64,000 nucleotides of DNA from Pardosa pseudoannulata. Lineage: Eukaryota > Arthropoda > Arachnida > Araneae > Lycosidae. The position numbers were made by a program, and so were the translations under genes. Under the pieces are notes generated by a model that had not been told where the DNA came from, did no database searches, and saw nothing but the letters and a program-made list of their open reading frames with translations. Each line of letters starts with the position of its first letter. Within the stretch, counting starts at the first letter, position 1. This document shows, piece by piece, positions 54,756-64,000 of the stretch. The stretch covers positions 155,810,948-155,874,947 of the forward strand of contig CM063510.1 in assembly GCA_032207245.1 (NCBI GenBank), in the 5' to 3' direction.

Positions 54756-55045
54756 TTAGGTTGGCAACTAAGTTCTCGTAGTTTTTATAAATTTTAACAT
54801 TCCATACGTCATTAAATGTTTTTGGTCTAATTTTTATGATCATTCAAAAAAGTATTTTTTGTTCTACCGGAATTTATGTTTTATTTTTTGTTCGAGTTAA
54901 TTTGTTAATTTTCAGATCACTAGAATGGAATGTGAGAAAGAAAAAAAGAACGAAAAAAGAATTTTCGTTACCTTCTTTTAGTTTTTTGCTTTGAATGAAG
55001 ATTTTAAGCCACAATAACTGCTTGTGACATTTGTGCTTTGCATAT
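54756..55045 (+). pseudogene. Mariner transposon 5' end with transposase N-terminal remnant
   Basis: TTAGGTTGGCAACTAAGTTC at 54756 is a mariner-type terminal repeat, preceded by TA. Starting at 54927, ATGGAATGTGAGAAAGAA opens a decayed frame. Further on, ATITACDICAL matches the N-terminal helix-turn-helix phrase T-A-R-N-I-C-A-V-Y of mariner transposases. The element stops at about 55045, where an inverted SINE-1 begins. The catalytic domain is absent. Confidence 0.75.
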
Positions 55046-55049
55046 AGAG

Positions 55050-55218
55050 GGTTGGTTTGGAACGCTACGGTCTGCTTTTTTGCTACATCGGGTCTTATAA
55101 GTCCGCGACTTATTGCTGGAAGCCAATTCCGAACGGCTATGAATATCCATGCTAGCAGTGGGATTCAAACATACAAACTGCTATACCGAAGACCCTACCC
55201 ATTTAGCCATCGTTTTGT
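55050..55218 (-). mobile_element. SINE-1 copy
   Basis: In reverse complement: ATGGGTAGGGTCTTCGGTAT, AGCAGTTTGTATGTTTGAAT, CCCACTGCTAGCATGGATAT, TCATAGCCGTTCGGAATTGG, CAATAAGTCGCGGACTTATA and GCAGACCGTAGCGTTCCAAA. All blocks are in order and mildly diverged. Part of the segmental duplication. Confidence 0.75.
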
Positions 55219-55600
55219 GTGTTGCCCATAAATGCTGTAGTATATAAAGTATCATATATATATAAAGTATAAGTATATAAATGCTGTAGTATATAGCTTA
55301 CCGATTGGGTGTCCCAATGTCAATTCATTCTAGAGTACTCAAATGAAGGTTAGATTTATTTCGAAATTTAAATTACCTTTTAGATTATATTACATACTAG
55401 TAATATAAACATTTTTGAGAACATAACTAATCATTTTCATAAAATAAATAATACGTTTAATTAAATTTTATGTCTTTCATAACTGCAGACCTAAACTAAA
55501 AGCAATCAAAGGGCACTATTTGGCGATATTTGGCAATTTATCTTTGAACGCCACTAAGATAAAAAACACTTTTGGTAAAACTATTTAGAGAAGATCGAAG

Positions 55601-56058
55601 TCTTATAAAAAATATATAAAAACATTAATCGCGTTACAAATAAAATAAATATTTTTAATACCGCTTCGATGACTGCGTTGCCCATGGCAACGGATTCTGG
55701 GGAAAAAAAAAGCCGAATGATAGCAGAAAAAACTTAAGTAGCTAAACTATTCTTGGTATGAAAATATCCAAACGTATAATTTTAAACCTACTTAATAGAC
55801 TGACACATGAAATATGTTTAAAAACAGTAGATTTTAATTATTTTAGTAAGTCATTCAAAGAAAATTGTATAAAATATAAGACCGCAAAGCTTTTTAGAGA
55901 GGAAAGACCGTTCATTATGCTCTTCACCACAGAAACATTTTGTCTGAAACCTTCCCAGGATTGATCTAAATAGCCCTGCAAAATTCCACGAAGATTGATC
56001 CAGCCATTTACGAATACATATCGAAAATATATGCATATATGCATGCACACAATAGCAA
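55601..56058. other. Unassigned; contains a possible hAT-like phrase near 55,910
   Basis: Overlapping short frames on both strands, no domain recognised. The phrase AATGCATATATGCATGCACA at 56030-56050 is simple sequence. Confidence 0.3.
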
Positions 56059-56232
56059 AACACTGGCAGAATGGTTAGGGCGTGCTTCTTCGGTACCGGA
56101 GATCGTAGGTTCGGATCCCACTGTGGCATGGATGTTCGTAACTATTCGAAATCTGCTTTAAGCAGTAGGTACCAGTCTCATTAGCCCTCGTGTTGCAAAA
56201 AGAAGACCTTAAAGCTCTAAACCAAACAATAT
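56059..56232 (+). mobile_element. SINE-1, full length
   Basis: CACTGGCAGAATGGTTAGGG, CGTGCTTCTTCGGTACCGGA, GATCGTAGGTTCGGATCCCA, CTGTGGCATGGATGTTCGTA, TCTGCTTTAAGCAGTAGGTA, CAGTCTCATTAGCCCTCGTG, GTTGCAAAAAGAAGACCTTA and the tail CTAAACCAAAC. The A box, TCG anticodon loop and B box are all recognisable. No internal coding. Confidence 0.85.
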
Positions 56233-56584
56233 ATGCAAACACATACAAAGGAAGTTACATATCATCAATTCAATATTTGTTGTTTTCCTTTCAAATCCGG
56301 TACGAGCCACAAAACTTTTACTGAGGGCACGCGGTTTGGTTATCCGTGGTTTAGGTTATCAAAATAAATAAATAAACAAGTAAATAAAGTGAGTAGGGAG
56401 TTTCAAATACCCATACATTTGAAAAATTGAATTGTTTTATTTCACCTACAAGATATGTGGATTTATTAAGAAGATAGTCATGAATTGCACATGAAAATTT
56501 TAATGATGGATTTACCTAGCAGGGCCTAAATTCCACACGCTACATAATTCCGAATGAAGGCCCGTATGCGTTGGATTTTTAAAA

Positions 56585-56732
56585 ATATTTTTAGCTCTAC
56601 TCTTTTGTTACATGAGGGCTAACGAGGCCTGGACTACAATAAGTATTCCGAATGGCTAAGAACATCCATGCCAGCATTATGATTCAAACCCCTGCACTCC
56701 AATATCGAAGAGCAGCCCAGCCATATGTCTCT
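56585..56732 (-). mobile_element. SINE-1 copy
   Basis: In reverse complement: CTGGGCTGCTCTTCGATATT, GGAGTGCAGGGGTTTGAATC, ATGCTGGCATGGATGTTCTT, AGCCATTCGGAATACTTATT and CTCGTTAGCCCTCATGTAAC. The tail is degraded. Confidence 0.7.
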
Positions 56733-56889
56733 TTCCTCACCAGAAGTAAAGCTGATCATTTTTAGGTAGCAACCATATAAAATGGTCAACGAACCTGTGG
56801 TGTCGAAGTGCCAGATGTCACACTAAGAAGAATGAAAAAAAAAACTTTTCATATTTTTATATAATTTTTTTCCTTAAGATTACATTTTA

Positions 56890-57275
56890 TTGATAATGGT
56901 CTTATAAGGGTTTGGATCATCCTTTACAACGTAAAGGAGAAATGCCTTCCTGAATTACAACTTTACCGCCAGTATGAATACTGTCTTATAAGGGATTGAT
57001 GGATCATCCTTTACTATATTAAATGAGAAATACCTTCCTGAATTACAGCTTTACCGCCAGTATGAATACTGTCTTATAAGGGATTGGTGGATCATCCTTT
57101 ACTTTATTAAATGAGAAATGCCTTCCTGAATTACAACTTTACCGCCAGTATGAATACGGTCTTATAAGGGATTGGGGAATCATCCTTTACTATAAAGGAG
57201 AAATAACTGCCTGAATTACAACTTTACCGCCAGTATGAATACGGTCTTATAAGGGCTTTGGGAATCATCCTTCAA
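56890..57275. repeat. Minisatellite, 84-88-bp unit, about 4.5 copies
   Basis: GTCTTATAAGGG starts at 56899, 56983, 57071, 57159 and 57243, so the unit lengths are 84, 88, 88 and 84 bp. Each unit holds ATCATCCTTTAC, a variable centre, GAGAAAT-CCT-CCTGAATTACA and CTTTACCGCCAGTATGAATAC. In units 1 and 4 the centre forms a CCTTTAC...GTAAAGG or CTTTAC...TAAAGG hairpin. Copies are highly similar, so the array is probably young. Non-coding. Confidence 0.95.
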
Positions 57276-57404
57276 AAAGTTCAAAAGTTTTTAAACGATT
57301 GTCATCTTGTTCAAAGGTAACGATGAGAATTTTGTTACACATGTTCGTTATAAATTTTTGTTATACATTTTTCCTAATGCAGATGAGCTTAAGAAGGACA
57401 GTTA

Positions 57405-57853
57405 TTAACCTTTGCCCGTTCTATACACCACATACGATGTGCACATTTAATGCTTTGTACGATTAAGTATCCCATGCGATACCCAGTGATATAAAATGTA
57501 TAAAAGCTTGTATATAAAATAGAGTTCCTTGAGTATCACACAATGAACTAATTTTATTTATAAGATAATATAATTATAAGATAATTTGGATTACATATAT
57601 TGTATGCATAATGATATAAAATATCAGAAAGCTTGTATATAAAATAGTTCCTTGAGTATCACACAATGAACTAATTTTATTTATAATATAATTATAAGAT
57701 AATTTGGATTACATATATTGTATGCATAATGATATAAAATATCAAAAAGCTTGTATATAAAATATAGTTCATTAGTATTACGTGCGATATACAAGCGTAT
57801 AAAGCATTACATGTGTACATCATATTAGATGCACGAAACAGGCAAAGGTTTGA
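57405..57853. mobile_element. TTAA-1 MITE copy h with internal tandem duplication
   Basis: The left end is TTAACCTTTGCCCGTTC; the right end CGAAACAGGCAAAGGTTTGA has a one-base change in its TTAA. The inner arms ATACAAGCGTATAAAGCATT and AAAGCTTGTATATAAAATAG are typical. A 123-bp interior segment (TTCCTTGAGTATCACACAAT at 57525 and 57648) is duplicated in tandem, doubling the element's length. Confidence 0.8.
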
Positions 57854-58419
57854 TTTACTGTTTCTGTTGCTGTCTTTGTGTTTGCAAAAATCTCATGGTG
57901 TGTTCTCGATTCTGAAATGGTAAGAACTACAGTGCTAAACAAATGGAACAGGTTTATATGTATGCGTGCTTGAATACGATGACTTAAGAGTGTCACGATT
58001 CGAACGAAATGGCATTCGGCAGGTGGTGATCGCTCATCAAAATTGTAGATTTGAGTTCAGCGTTTCGTGTCGACCGGAAGAGGTTTCTCTTACTCTGCCA
58101 ATCTCATTTTCTTATATTGCCTGGTTTCTTTTTCAAACTTCGAAAAGACCGTTTTCAGAACTTTCAATTTTCTGGATGCACTCTTTACATGTGCCCAATT
58201 TTTTTCGACCATGAGACATCATTTAATGGAGTTTCTGTAGTTCCAATTAAAATCACTGGATACTGACTCATCCGCATCCCTTTAGTCCACTTGTTAACAT
58301 ATGAGGAAAATAAGGCTGTGCAAGGAACATCTAAAAGTACATCTAAAGTTTACATCCAAAAGTTTCTCTGAGCAAATTTAGCCTCGTTACAAAACGTTCT
58401 CCAGGGTTATATCCTACTC
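57854..58419. other. Unassigned stretch with an 82-codon frame
   Basis: The plus-strand frames around 57966-58266 overlap, have no domain I recognise and may be chance. Composition is slightly less AT-rich than the surroundings. Confidence 0.3.
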
Positions 58420-58608
58420 CGTTTTGGTTAGTTTGGTTTGGTTTGGAGTGAAACGGTCGTCTGTTTTGTTACATAAGGACTAATGAGACCGGAACCTACT
58501 GCTCAAAGCCGATTCCGAACGGCTACCAGCAATAATCGGGAATTTGAACCCGGGAACTCCGGTACCGAAGAGCAGCGTCTAACCCATTCGGCCTTCAGTC
58601 GTCAACCG
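58420..58608 (-). mobile_element. SINE-1 copy
   Basis: In reverse complement: AAGGCCGAATGGGTTAGACG, CTGCTCTTCGGTACCGGAGT, TCCCGGGTTCAAATTCCCG, then TAGCCGTTCGGAATCGGCTT, TGAGCAGTAGGTTCCGGTCT and CATTAGTCCTTATGTAAC, with the tail CCAAACCAAACCAAAC. The region around ATGGATGTTCG is deleted. Confidence 0.8.
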
Positions 58609-58721
58609 ACTTCATTTTGAAGTTGAGTGAGAAAAATATATTTTTTGTGAAAAATTTTACGCTTCAATTAGAATGCCTTTTTCAAAAGACATATAAAACA
58701 GGTCTGCATAAAAATGAGTCA

Positions 58722-58948
58722 TTAACCGTTTACCTGTCTTATTCTTGCAAAGGAAGTTACATATATAGAGATAGTAATTCCAATATTGTATATCACATGA
58801 TATACACATCTAATGCTTTATACGTTTGTATATCCCATGCTATAGCACAATGATATAAAATTTATAAAAGCTTGTATATAAATGTAGCTCATTGTGTATC
58901 ACATGGGATACACAAGATTATAAAGCATTAGATGTGTATATCATGGAG
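58722..58948. mobile_element. TTAA-1 MITE copy i, right end lost
   Basis: The left end is TTAACCGTTTACCTGTCTTA. A short insertion, TTGCAAAGGAAGTTACATAT, interrupts the arm. Then TATATCACATGATATACACA, TCTAATGCTTTATACGTTTG, the centre AAAAGCTTGTATATAAATG, and ATAAAGCATTAGATGTGTAT. It stops at ATATCATG, about 25 bases short of the expected right TTAA. Confidence 0.75.
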
Positions 58949-60181
58949 AGACTTTGTATGCGTGTAGACATGTAGATACATGTGGAGTGTTGAGACTTTT
59001 CAGTCTTGTCTCGTGGCTGGATTTATTTTTTTAAAAAACCATCAGTAGACGTCATCTAAAGGAAGAACTGTGGATCAAAATAAGTTAACGCGAAAAATCA
59101 TCATTATAACTGTCCAGGTAGGCTAGTACCTTTCTTTGATTCAATGACTTTTTTATGATTCTCGATCTTCAGTTGCTTTTAGTCTCATCGAATGATGAAA
59201 TGCCATAGCAACTCGCGTAAGTAGCTATGGCATTTAAATCCTATGATGAACTCAGCTCTCAAATGCGAGTTTCACTCTATAAATGCATGGAGTTCAATTC
59301 CTTGTTAATAAATGGCTTTAAATCGTTGAAAAGATTGGGAAGTTCGAAATATAAACTCGACTAGGGCGTTTAAGTATGATGTCTTGAGTTAATAGACAAA
59401 AAATCAGATTCAGTTCACTTCAGCCGGATCTGCCTCATTTTCTAGTTCCAGTAGACTTAACTTGCAGAACTTCTTTCCCAAAACTGGCATCTTTATTCGG
59501 GCCAATGGGACATCCAATTAATTCTATTGATTTTCAAACATTTGGCAATCTCATGATGTTTTTAGATTTTATACAATTCAAAATAGTATCTCCAAATATT
59601 ATCCGCATTTATACCACAAAAAGATTATTTCATAGTATTTTCTTTTCAAAAGATGCAATAAAGATTTCTTGTCGTTCAATCAATCATTTGAATAACTTAT
59701 TAAAGATATGTAAAACCTTTCACAGTTTCCAATCTGAGATATGAAACCAAATGAATACTAGAGCCTATACCCGCCCATTTTGAAACTATAAATGGGTTTA
59801 ATGCTTAACCTGGCTGGATCTTAGTGAAAAATTACAAATATACTGTTCTGGCTTATTTGTGAGAGTATAAAATTAGTTATCCTCATCGGTTTTCCATTCA
59901 TTTTTTTTATCCCTATAAAAACAGATAGGTTTCAATTTGAAAACCTTTAGATACTAGAAAGTTCATGTTTTAAAAATGGACTATATTTGCAAGCAGTCCA
60001 CTATTTTTAAGTTTTTATTTTAAAACTGAGTTATTACTAGAAGAAAAATCGTGGAGTTTATAAAAGTTTGAGTTATTGTACAAAGTTTGGAATATTAAAA
60101 TAACTTTTAGAAAGAATAACTTTTTAAGTTTATAAAAAAAGAAAATATGCACGTTATATGCAGTATAAAGATTATGGAAGT
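58949..60181. other. Unassigned; includes a hairpin and a short dispersed repeat
   Basis: At 59160-59470 the phrases TTCTCGATCTTCAGTTGC, AAAAATCAGATTCAG and TTTTCTAGTTCCAG match 32440-32520. A perfect inverted repeat lies at 59198-59235. Frame 59505-59744 has no recognisable domain. Confidence 0.4.
59198..59235. repeat. Perfect 12-bp inverted repeat (hairpin)
   Basis: AAATGCCATAGC at 59198-59209 and GCTATGGCATTT at 59224-59235, with a 14-base loop. It lies inside the short dispersed repeat shared with 32.4 kb. Confidence 0.75.
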
Positions 60182-60388
60182 ATTAGTTTGCCAGCTAGAT
60201 TGTAGCCATTTCTTTTTTTTTAATTTTAACATTCCGCATGCCATTAAATGTCTTTGGCGTAATTTTTATGATCATTCGGAAGAAGAAAAAAGAATGACAG
60301 GATGAGAAAAATGAGTATTTTCGACAATTTCTTTTTACCTGTAATCAAGGTTCTGAGACCACAAAAACTACTCGTAACATTTGTGCTG
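60182..60388 (+). pseudogene. Mariner 5' end, second copy, transposase N-terminal remnant
   Basis: The terminal repeat is eroded (ATTAGTTTGCCAGCTAGATT). Downstream, ATTCCGCATGCCATTAAATG and TAATTTTTATGATCATTC match the first copy. Near 60357-60395 one frame reads TTKTTRNICAVYRG, the mariner helix-turn-helix phrase. It is better preserved here than at 54.8 kb. Confidence 0.7.
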
Positions 60389-60391
60389 TGT

Positions 60392-60580
60392 ATAGAGGAG
60401 TTCGGCGTAAAGCGCTACGGTCTACGGTTTTGCTCTACGAGGGCTAATAAGTCCGGGACCTACTGCTTAAAGCCGATTTCGAACTGTTATGAACATCTAT
60501 GATAGCAGGGGGATTCAAACCCATGAACTTCTGTGCCAAAGAGGAGCGTTTTACTTATTCGGTCATCATTTAGCGTGTTG
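60392..60580 (-). mobile_element. SINE-1 copy
   Basis: In reverse complement: ATGACCGAATAAGTAAAACG, CTCCTCTTTGGCACAGAAGT, TCATGGGTTTGAATCCCCCT, ATCATAGATGTTCATAACAG, ATCGGCTTTAAGCAGTAGGT, CCCGGACTTATTAGCCCTCG and AACCGTAGACCGTAGCGC. It is the counterpart of the SINE at 55050-55218. Confidence 0.8.
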
Positions 60581-60920
60581 GAAATGAATGCTGTAGTATA
60601 TAGCTTATTACTTTGTAACCAAGTTCTGGATTGAGTTTCCCACTTCCAATTATTTCTAGGATTCCCAGATAAATGTTACATTTATTTAAATATTTAAATT
60701 ACTTTTTAGATTACATTACACACCAGCAATATGAAACATTTCGGAAACGTAACTACTCATTTTCATAAAAGGAATAACAAATTTTAATTAAATATGTATT
60801 TCACAACGTTAGATCTCTAAACTAAAAGCAATCATAGAACTATTTGGCGATAGTTGGCAATTAATCTTTGCAATTCACTAACATAAAAATAACTACATTT
60901 TTGGAGTGGTTATTTGTGTT

Positions 60921-62029
60921 GTGTAAGGACAGAGTGCCAGAGCTAAAAAAAACCCCACTCGTTCTGACTAGTATATAAAGTTTAACTTCTTGGCCTACAC
61001 GATATCTGCCAATTGCGCGATCTATAGTAAACAAGAAAGTCGGTCGCGCGCCGGTAATTCAACTGTTCAGCCGTGTACCCGAACTGGCGCCAAATGTATA
61101 CTTTTCATTACATATATATTTCAGTGTAACGAAAGGAATTGTGAAATAATAAACAATATTTAGGTACAAATAATAATTTTAAGACGTTTAGGGTGTAATC
61201 ATAGTTTTCGTGCACGTTTTCTTAAAGGAAACATAATATCACTGTTCTTACTATCGTATTGACAAGATCTATGGAATCAAAATTGGCAATAGTGTCACAC
61301 TTCTCTCCACTATCATCAACATTAGATTTCCTTCTTCTTGGCATGATAGCATACAAGTTCTTTAACTCTTTACACGAAGTTATATTTGAACGCAATGAAG
61401 CTTTACGGAGAACTAAAGTAACAGATCATCCAGTTTCGTCAGAAAGTGAAAAAAACAAAATACTGATGTTACAATCAAAGGATAAATATTCGATGTCAAA
61501 TAACTTCAATCGCTTGTTCTAATAATAATGCGCTGCATCTTATGCACAAATTACTCACCAAGAGTCAGACTCGTGGTTTTCGCTTATGCCACAAATTCCT
61601 TACCACGAGTCACACTCGTTATAGGCCAAAGGGTTAAAAATGGAAGTTTGGACCTTCGTAGACGCACCTTGTTTTGCCCATAGAGGTGAGTTTGATAAAG
61701 AGCGATAAAACCAACATTTGAAGGAAAATTAGCCTCAAAAGATAAGGGAACTATCTGGCGTAGAAAATTGAATGCTTTCACTTTGCTACAGAAAAGTATC
61801 TTTACTCGGCGAGAAAGGTTCAGAAGTTTGGATCATGCGTTACGCATGCTTTAAATGACAACAATAAAAATCTACGAGCTGGACTGGTTTGCTTGTTCGT
61901 CACTGCTCTACCCAGAGACTAAAGCAATAATTTCTCGTCTTTGAGGCCAAAATTTTAATTTTTTATTTTCCCATACCCATTACGAGCAATTCTTTCAGCT
62001 ATGGCACTCTCTCTACATGCGCCGAATTT
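60921..62029. other. Mostly unassigned; degraded TTAA-type end near 61,635
   Basis: At 61525-61636 a pair of ACGAGTCAGACTCGT-like phrases (CCAAGAGTCAGACTCGTGG; CCACGAGTCACACTCGTT) precedes GGCCAAAGGGTTAA. This suggests the right end of another TTAA element with a palindromic subterminal repeat. Its left end is not identifiable. Frame 61259-61522 has no recognisable domain. Confidence 0.4.
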
Positions 62030-62133
62030 TTATGGATGTTCGTAGCCTTTAGGAATTGCACTTAAAATGTGTCCCGGTCTTGATAGCCCGTGTGTAGCAA
62101 AATAATAAACTATAGCACTCCAAACCAACCGTC
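62030..62133 (+). mobile_element. SINE-1 tail
   Basis: TTATGGATGTTCGTAGCC, TTAGGAATTGCACTTAAAAT, GTGTCCCGGTCTTGATAGCC, CGTGTGTAGCAAAATAATAA and CTATAGCACTCCAAACC. The tRNA-like head is missing. Confidence 0.7.
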
Positions 62134-62564
62134 GTGTGCAGCACTATACAAGTACATATTTATATTCGAATCTAAACTATTATAGTCTTGGATAATCTGC
62201 AGCATACGAGGTTAATTTAACATTTTTATTACTATGTTTATCTATGGTAATTGCTCAAACACTTTAAATAGAATAATAATAGATTTTTTACACAGAACAA
62301 TAACAAAATTTTAAAGTAGAAAAACAGCATAAGTGGAACAATTAAAAACTATAAATTTGTAATATGAATTAAAACATTTTTTTAACATGCTTAAATTAGG
62401 AAGGAGTTATTAAATGGTTTTATACTATTTTTTTAAATTTATTTTAACTGACGTATGAAATCATTAATTTCCACACTAAATATTAATTATATCTTTTGAT
62501 ACTTTTCTCTATCAACAGTTTAATGATGTAAACCAATATTGCATAAGTGACATTCAATTTCAGG

Positions 62565-62692
62565 CTATATATGTATATATATGTATATATATGTATATAT
62601 GTATGTAAATATGTATGTATATATATGTGTGTGTATGTATATATGTGTATATGTATATATGTGTGTATATGTATATATATGTATGTATGTAA
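62565..62692. repeat. (TATATG)n / (TATG)n microsatellite
   Basis: Imperfect repeats of TATATATG and GTATATGTG. The overlapping 78-codon frame is an artefact of this array. Confidence 0.95.
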
Positions 62693-62819
62693 GGCGGCGA
62701 AATTAATCTGCCGGTCACATAAAATTAAACCCCTATTATTTTTAATTGCCCAGATTGACTGGGCAATGGGTAGCCTAAGTTAATAACAGTCGCGACACTA
62801 TGATATAAAAAGAAGCAGC

Positions 62820-62935
62820 AAGTCTGATTTGGAACTTAACTTTTATTTAAGATCTAAGAAAAAAGCCTCTTTCTCCGTAAAGAGCAGAGAATGGAATGAT
62901 ATGCCAAAAACACTTCCAAGGTTGAACCCATAGAG
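62820..62935 (+). mobile_element. Possible LINE C-terminal fragment
   Basis: One frame reads KASFSVKSREWNDMPKTLP, resembling the F-x-x-R-x-x-x-x-W-N-x-L-P phrase near the end of CR1/Jockey-type LINE proteins. It is bounded by stops. Short; may be coincidence. Confidence 0.3.
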
Positions 62936-64000
62936 AGGTGACGCAGATAATATTCCCAAAGAGAAGAGTAACTTAGTCAGCAATATTAAAAATCAGACAG
63001 GAACTTAGATCATTGAAAAAAATTAACCATTTGCCTGGGACACCAGGAAATTGAGGAAAGTGGAAATTAAATTTGCATTTATTTCAGAGTTAGCTTTGAG
63101 AGAAGAGTAGAAAGAATTTTAAGTCACCGAACATTCCTTTAGATAAGATTTTTGATGGCAAGGTAAATAGTTAAGAAAGAATAAGAACAGGAAGAGTAGA
63201 ATTTGTAAGAAATATTTTAAGTGTAATAATTTTGATATACATTATATATATATATATCCTCCTTCTGATGGATGAGATCTTGGACTGCTATTCTTGGAAT
63301 GATATCTCATTTCAGCGTTGTTTGCACCTTCCATGTATCGAATCTATGTCTACGAAGCCTTACATTTCTGCATCTACGAAAATTAGTCTAATACTTTCTG
63401 ACACGGTTTGAAATTTTGCGTATATATATTCCACGAACATACATGCAGGAAATAAATCACAGATTTAAAGATAAATTATGTAAAAATCATTTACTCCACA
63501 AATTGTGTAATTGTGTAGGAAAAGTTTTAAAAAATGTTGTACCCTAATTTAAATAACTTCACAGCTATGATTCTGATCGCCTAGACAACAGTGTCAGAGA
63601 TGAAAAAAGTAAAGTCGGCAAAGTCGGTATTAGTCAGTATGTTTCAGATAGGTCAGTATTTTTAGAATTAACGATAAAATGACTCCAAGAAGCTGTAACG
63701 AAAGTTAATTTTAGGACTTCTTACAAATTAAGCGAGAGGTCATCATAATTTGCATATTAAATTTAAGCTTTGATTTTTACATTAAAAGCTCACGTGGGTG
63801 GAAAAGTTTAGTATACAGAGAGATGAAAAGTGATCAGTAGCAGTTACTACTTTTCAGTTTGCCCAGTATTGGTCTGTATTTTCAGAATTAAGTCTGTAAA
63901 GTCAGCATTTGGTGAAAAATGAGCTTTTTGTGCTTGTTTGTGTTTTATTTAAATATTTGAATTTTGATTTATTAATCTAGAATTATTTTAAAATAAAGTC
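62936..64000. other. Unassigned stretch
   Basis: Short imperfect direct repeats (GTCAGTATTTTTAGAATTAA at about 63652; GTCTGTATTTTCAGAATTAA at about 63872) suggest a diverged duplication of about 220 bp. No gene recognised up to the window edge. Confidence 0.35.

Larger units (their letters stand above)
54756..55600 (+). repeat. Segmental duplication, copy 1 (mariner end + SINE-1 + flank)
   Basis: The same three parts, in the same order and with the same mariner/SINE junction, recur at 60182-60920. The downstream flank shares AAATGCTGTAGTATATAGCT, ACCTTTTAGATTATATTACA, CTAAACTAAAAGCAATCAAA and CTATTTGGCGATATTTGGCA. The copies are moderately diverged. Confidence 0.8.
60182..60920 (+). repeat. 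Segmental duplication, copy 2
   Basis: Partner of 54756-55600, offset about 5.4 kb. It contains the mariner end, the inverted SINE-1 and the downstream flank: AATGCTGTAGTATATAGCTT, ACTTTTTAGATTACATTACA, CTAAACTAAAAGCAATCATA, CTATTTGGCGATAGTTGGCA. Confidence 0.8.

Noticed and set aside
56059..56140. Genuine tRNA gene
   Set aside because: The A box, anticodon loop and B box are present, but the acceptor stem does not pair and the sequence continues into the SINE-1 body and tail, as in the other copies.
61040..61110. TGGCGCC as an LTR retrotransposon primer-binding site
   Set aside because: The bases after TGGCGCC (AAATGT) do not extend the match to a tRNA 3' end, and no LTR pair, polypurine tract or gag/pol frame is visible.

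Overview
The window is animal (eukaryotic) intergenic or intronic DNA. It is very AT-rich and carries long (TA)n/(TATG)n microsatellites. Almost everything recognisable is transposon debris. I find no intact protein-coding gene, rRNA, functional tRNA, CRISPR array or bacterial-type operon. The mix of tRNA-derived SINEs, hAT, mariner/Tc1, piggyBac-like TTAA elements and RTE/Jockey-type LINE remnants fits an invertebrate metazoan, perhaps an arthropod. The sequence alone does not fix the lineage.

Main families. (1) A hAT DNA transposon family, of which only the 3' third survives: the C-terminal dimerisation domain around F-S-T-M-K-R-V-K-T, about 600 bp of 3' sequence, and a CAGTGACGTA-type terminal repeat. 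At least nine fragments occur on both strands, near 0.9, 2.0, 5.7, 9.7, 24.6, 31.3, 33.0, 41.0 and 51.5 kb. (2) SINE-1, a tRNA-derived SINE whose head looks like tRNA-Arg(UCG); about 16 partial or complete copies. (3) SINE-2, a second tRNA-headed SINE; one complete 363-bp copy has a perfect 14-bp target duplication. (4) TTAA-flanked piggyBac-like MITEs of at least three families. (5) hAT-type MITEs with 8-bp target duplications. (6) LINE remnants: a 5'-truncated RNase H fragment at 9.8-11.0 kb and RTE-like C-terminal fragments on the minus strand at 20.1-21.0 and 23.3-23.8 kb. (7) A Tc1-like transposase fragment at 26.9-27.4 kb and two mariner 5' ends at 54.8 and 60.2 kb.

Layout. 0-9.7 kb: hAT fragments, a 173-bp tandem repeat, dispersed repeat X, TTAA elements. 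9.7-11.6 kb: a hAT copy split by a LINE that carries a 520-bp microsatellite in frame. 12-20 kb: largely unassigned, with dispersed repeats R and X. 20-30 kb: LINE, SINE, hAT and Tc1 remnants, then a collapsed tandem duplication. 30-34 kb: TTAA and hAT fragments. 34.6-35.7 kb: the only GC-rich, CpG-containing stretch, with CCAAT boxes, a 14-bp palindromic E-box, a G-quadruplex motif and a splice-donor-like site; it is the best candidate for a host promoter or first exon. 36-54 kb: MITEs, SINEs and two nested transposon clusters at 41-43 and 51.5-53.7 kb. 54-64 kb: a diverged segmental duplication (mariner plus SINE), an 84-88-bp minisatellite, more TTAA MITEs and SINEs.

The elements do not work together as a pathway. 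The window's value is its readable record of insertion order, with several target-site duplications visible directly. Family names were assigned from motifs and internal comparison by eye; no database search was possible.
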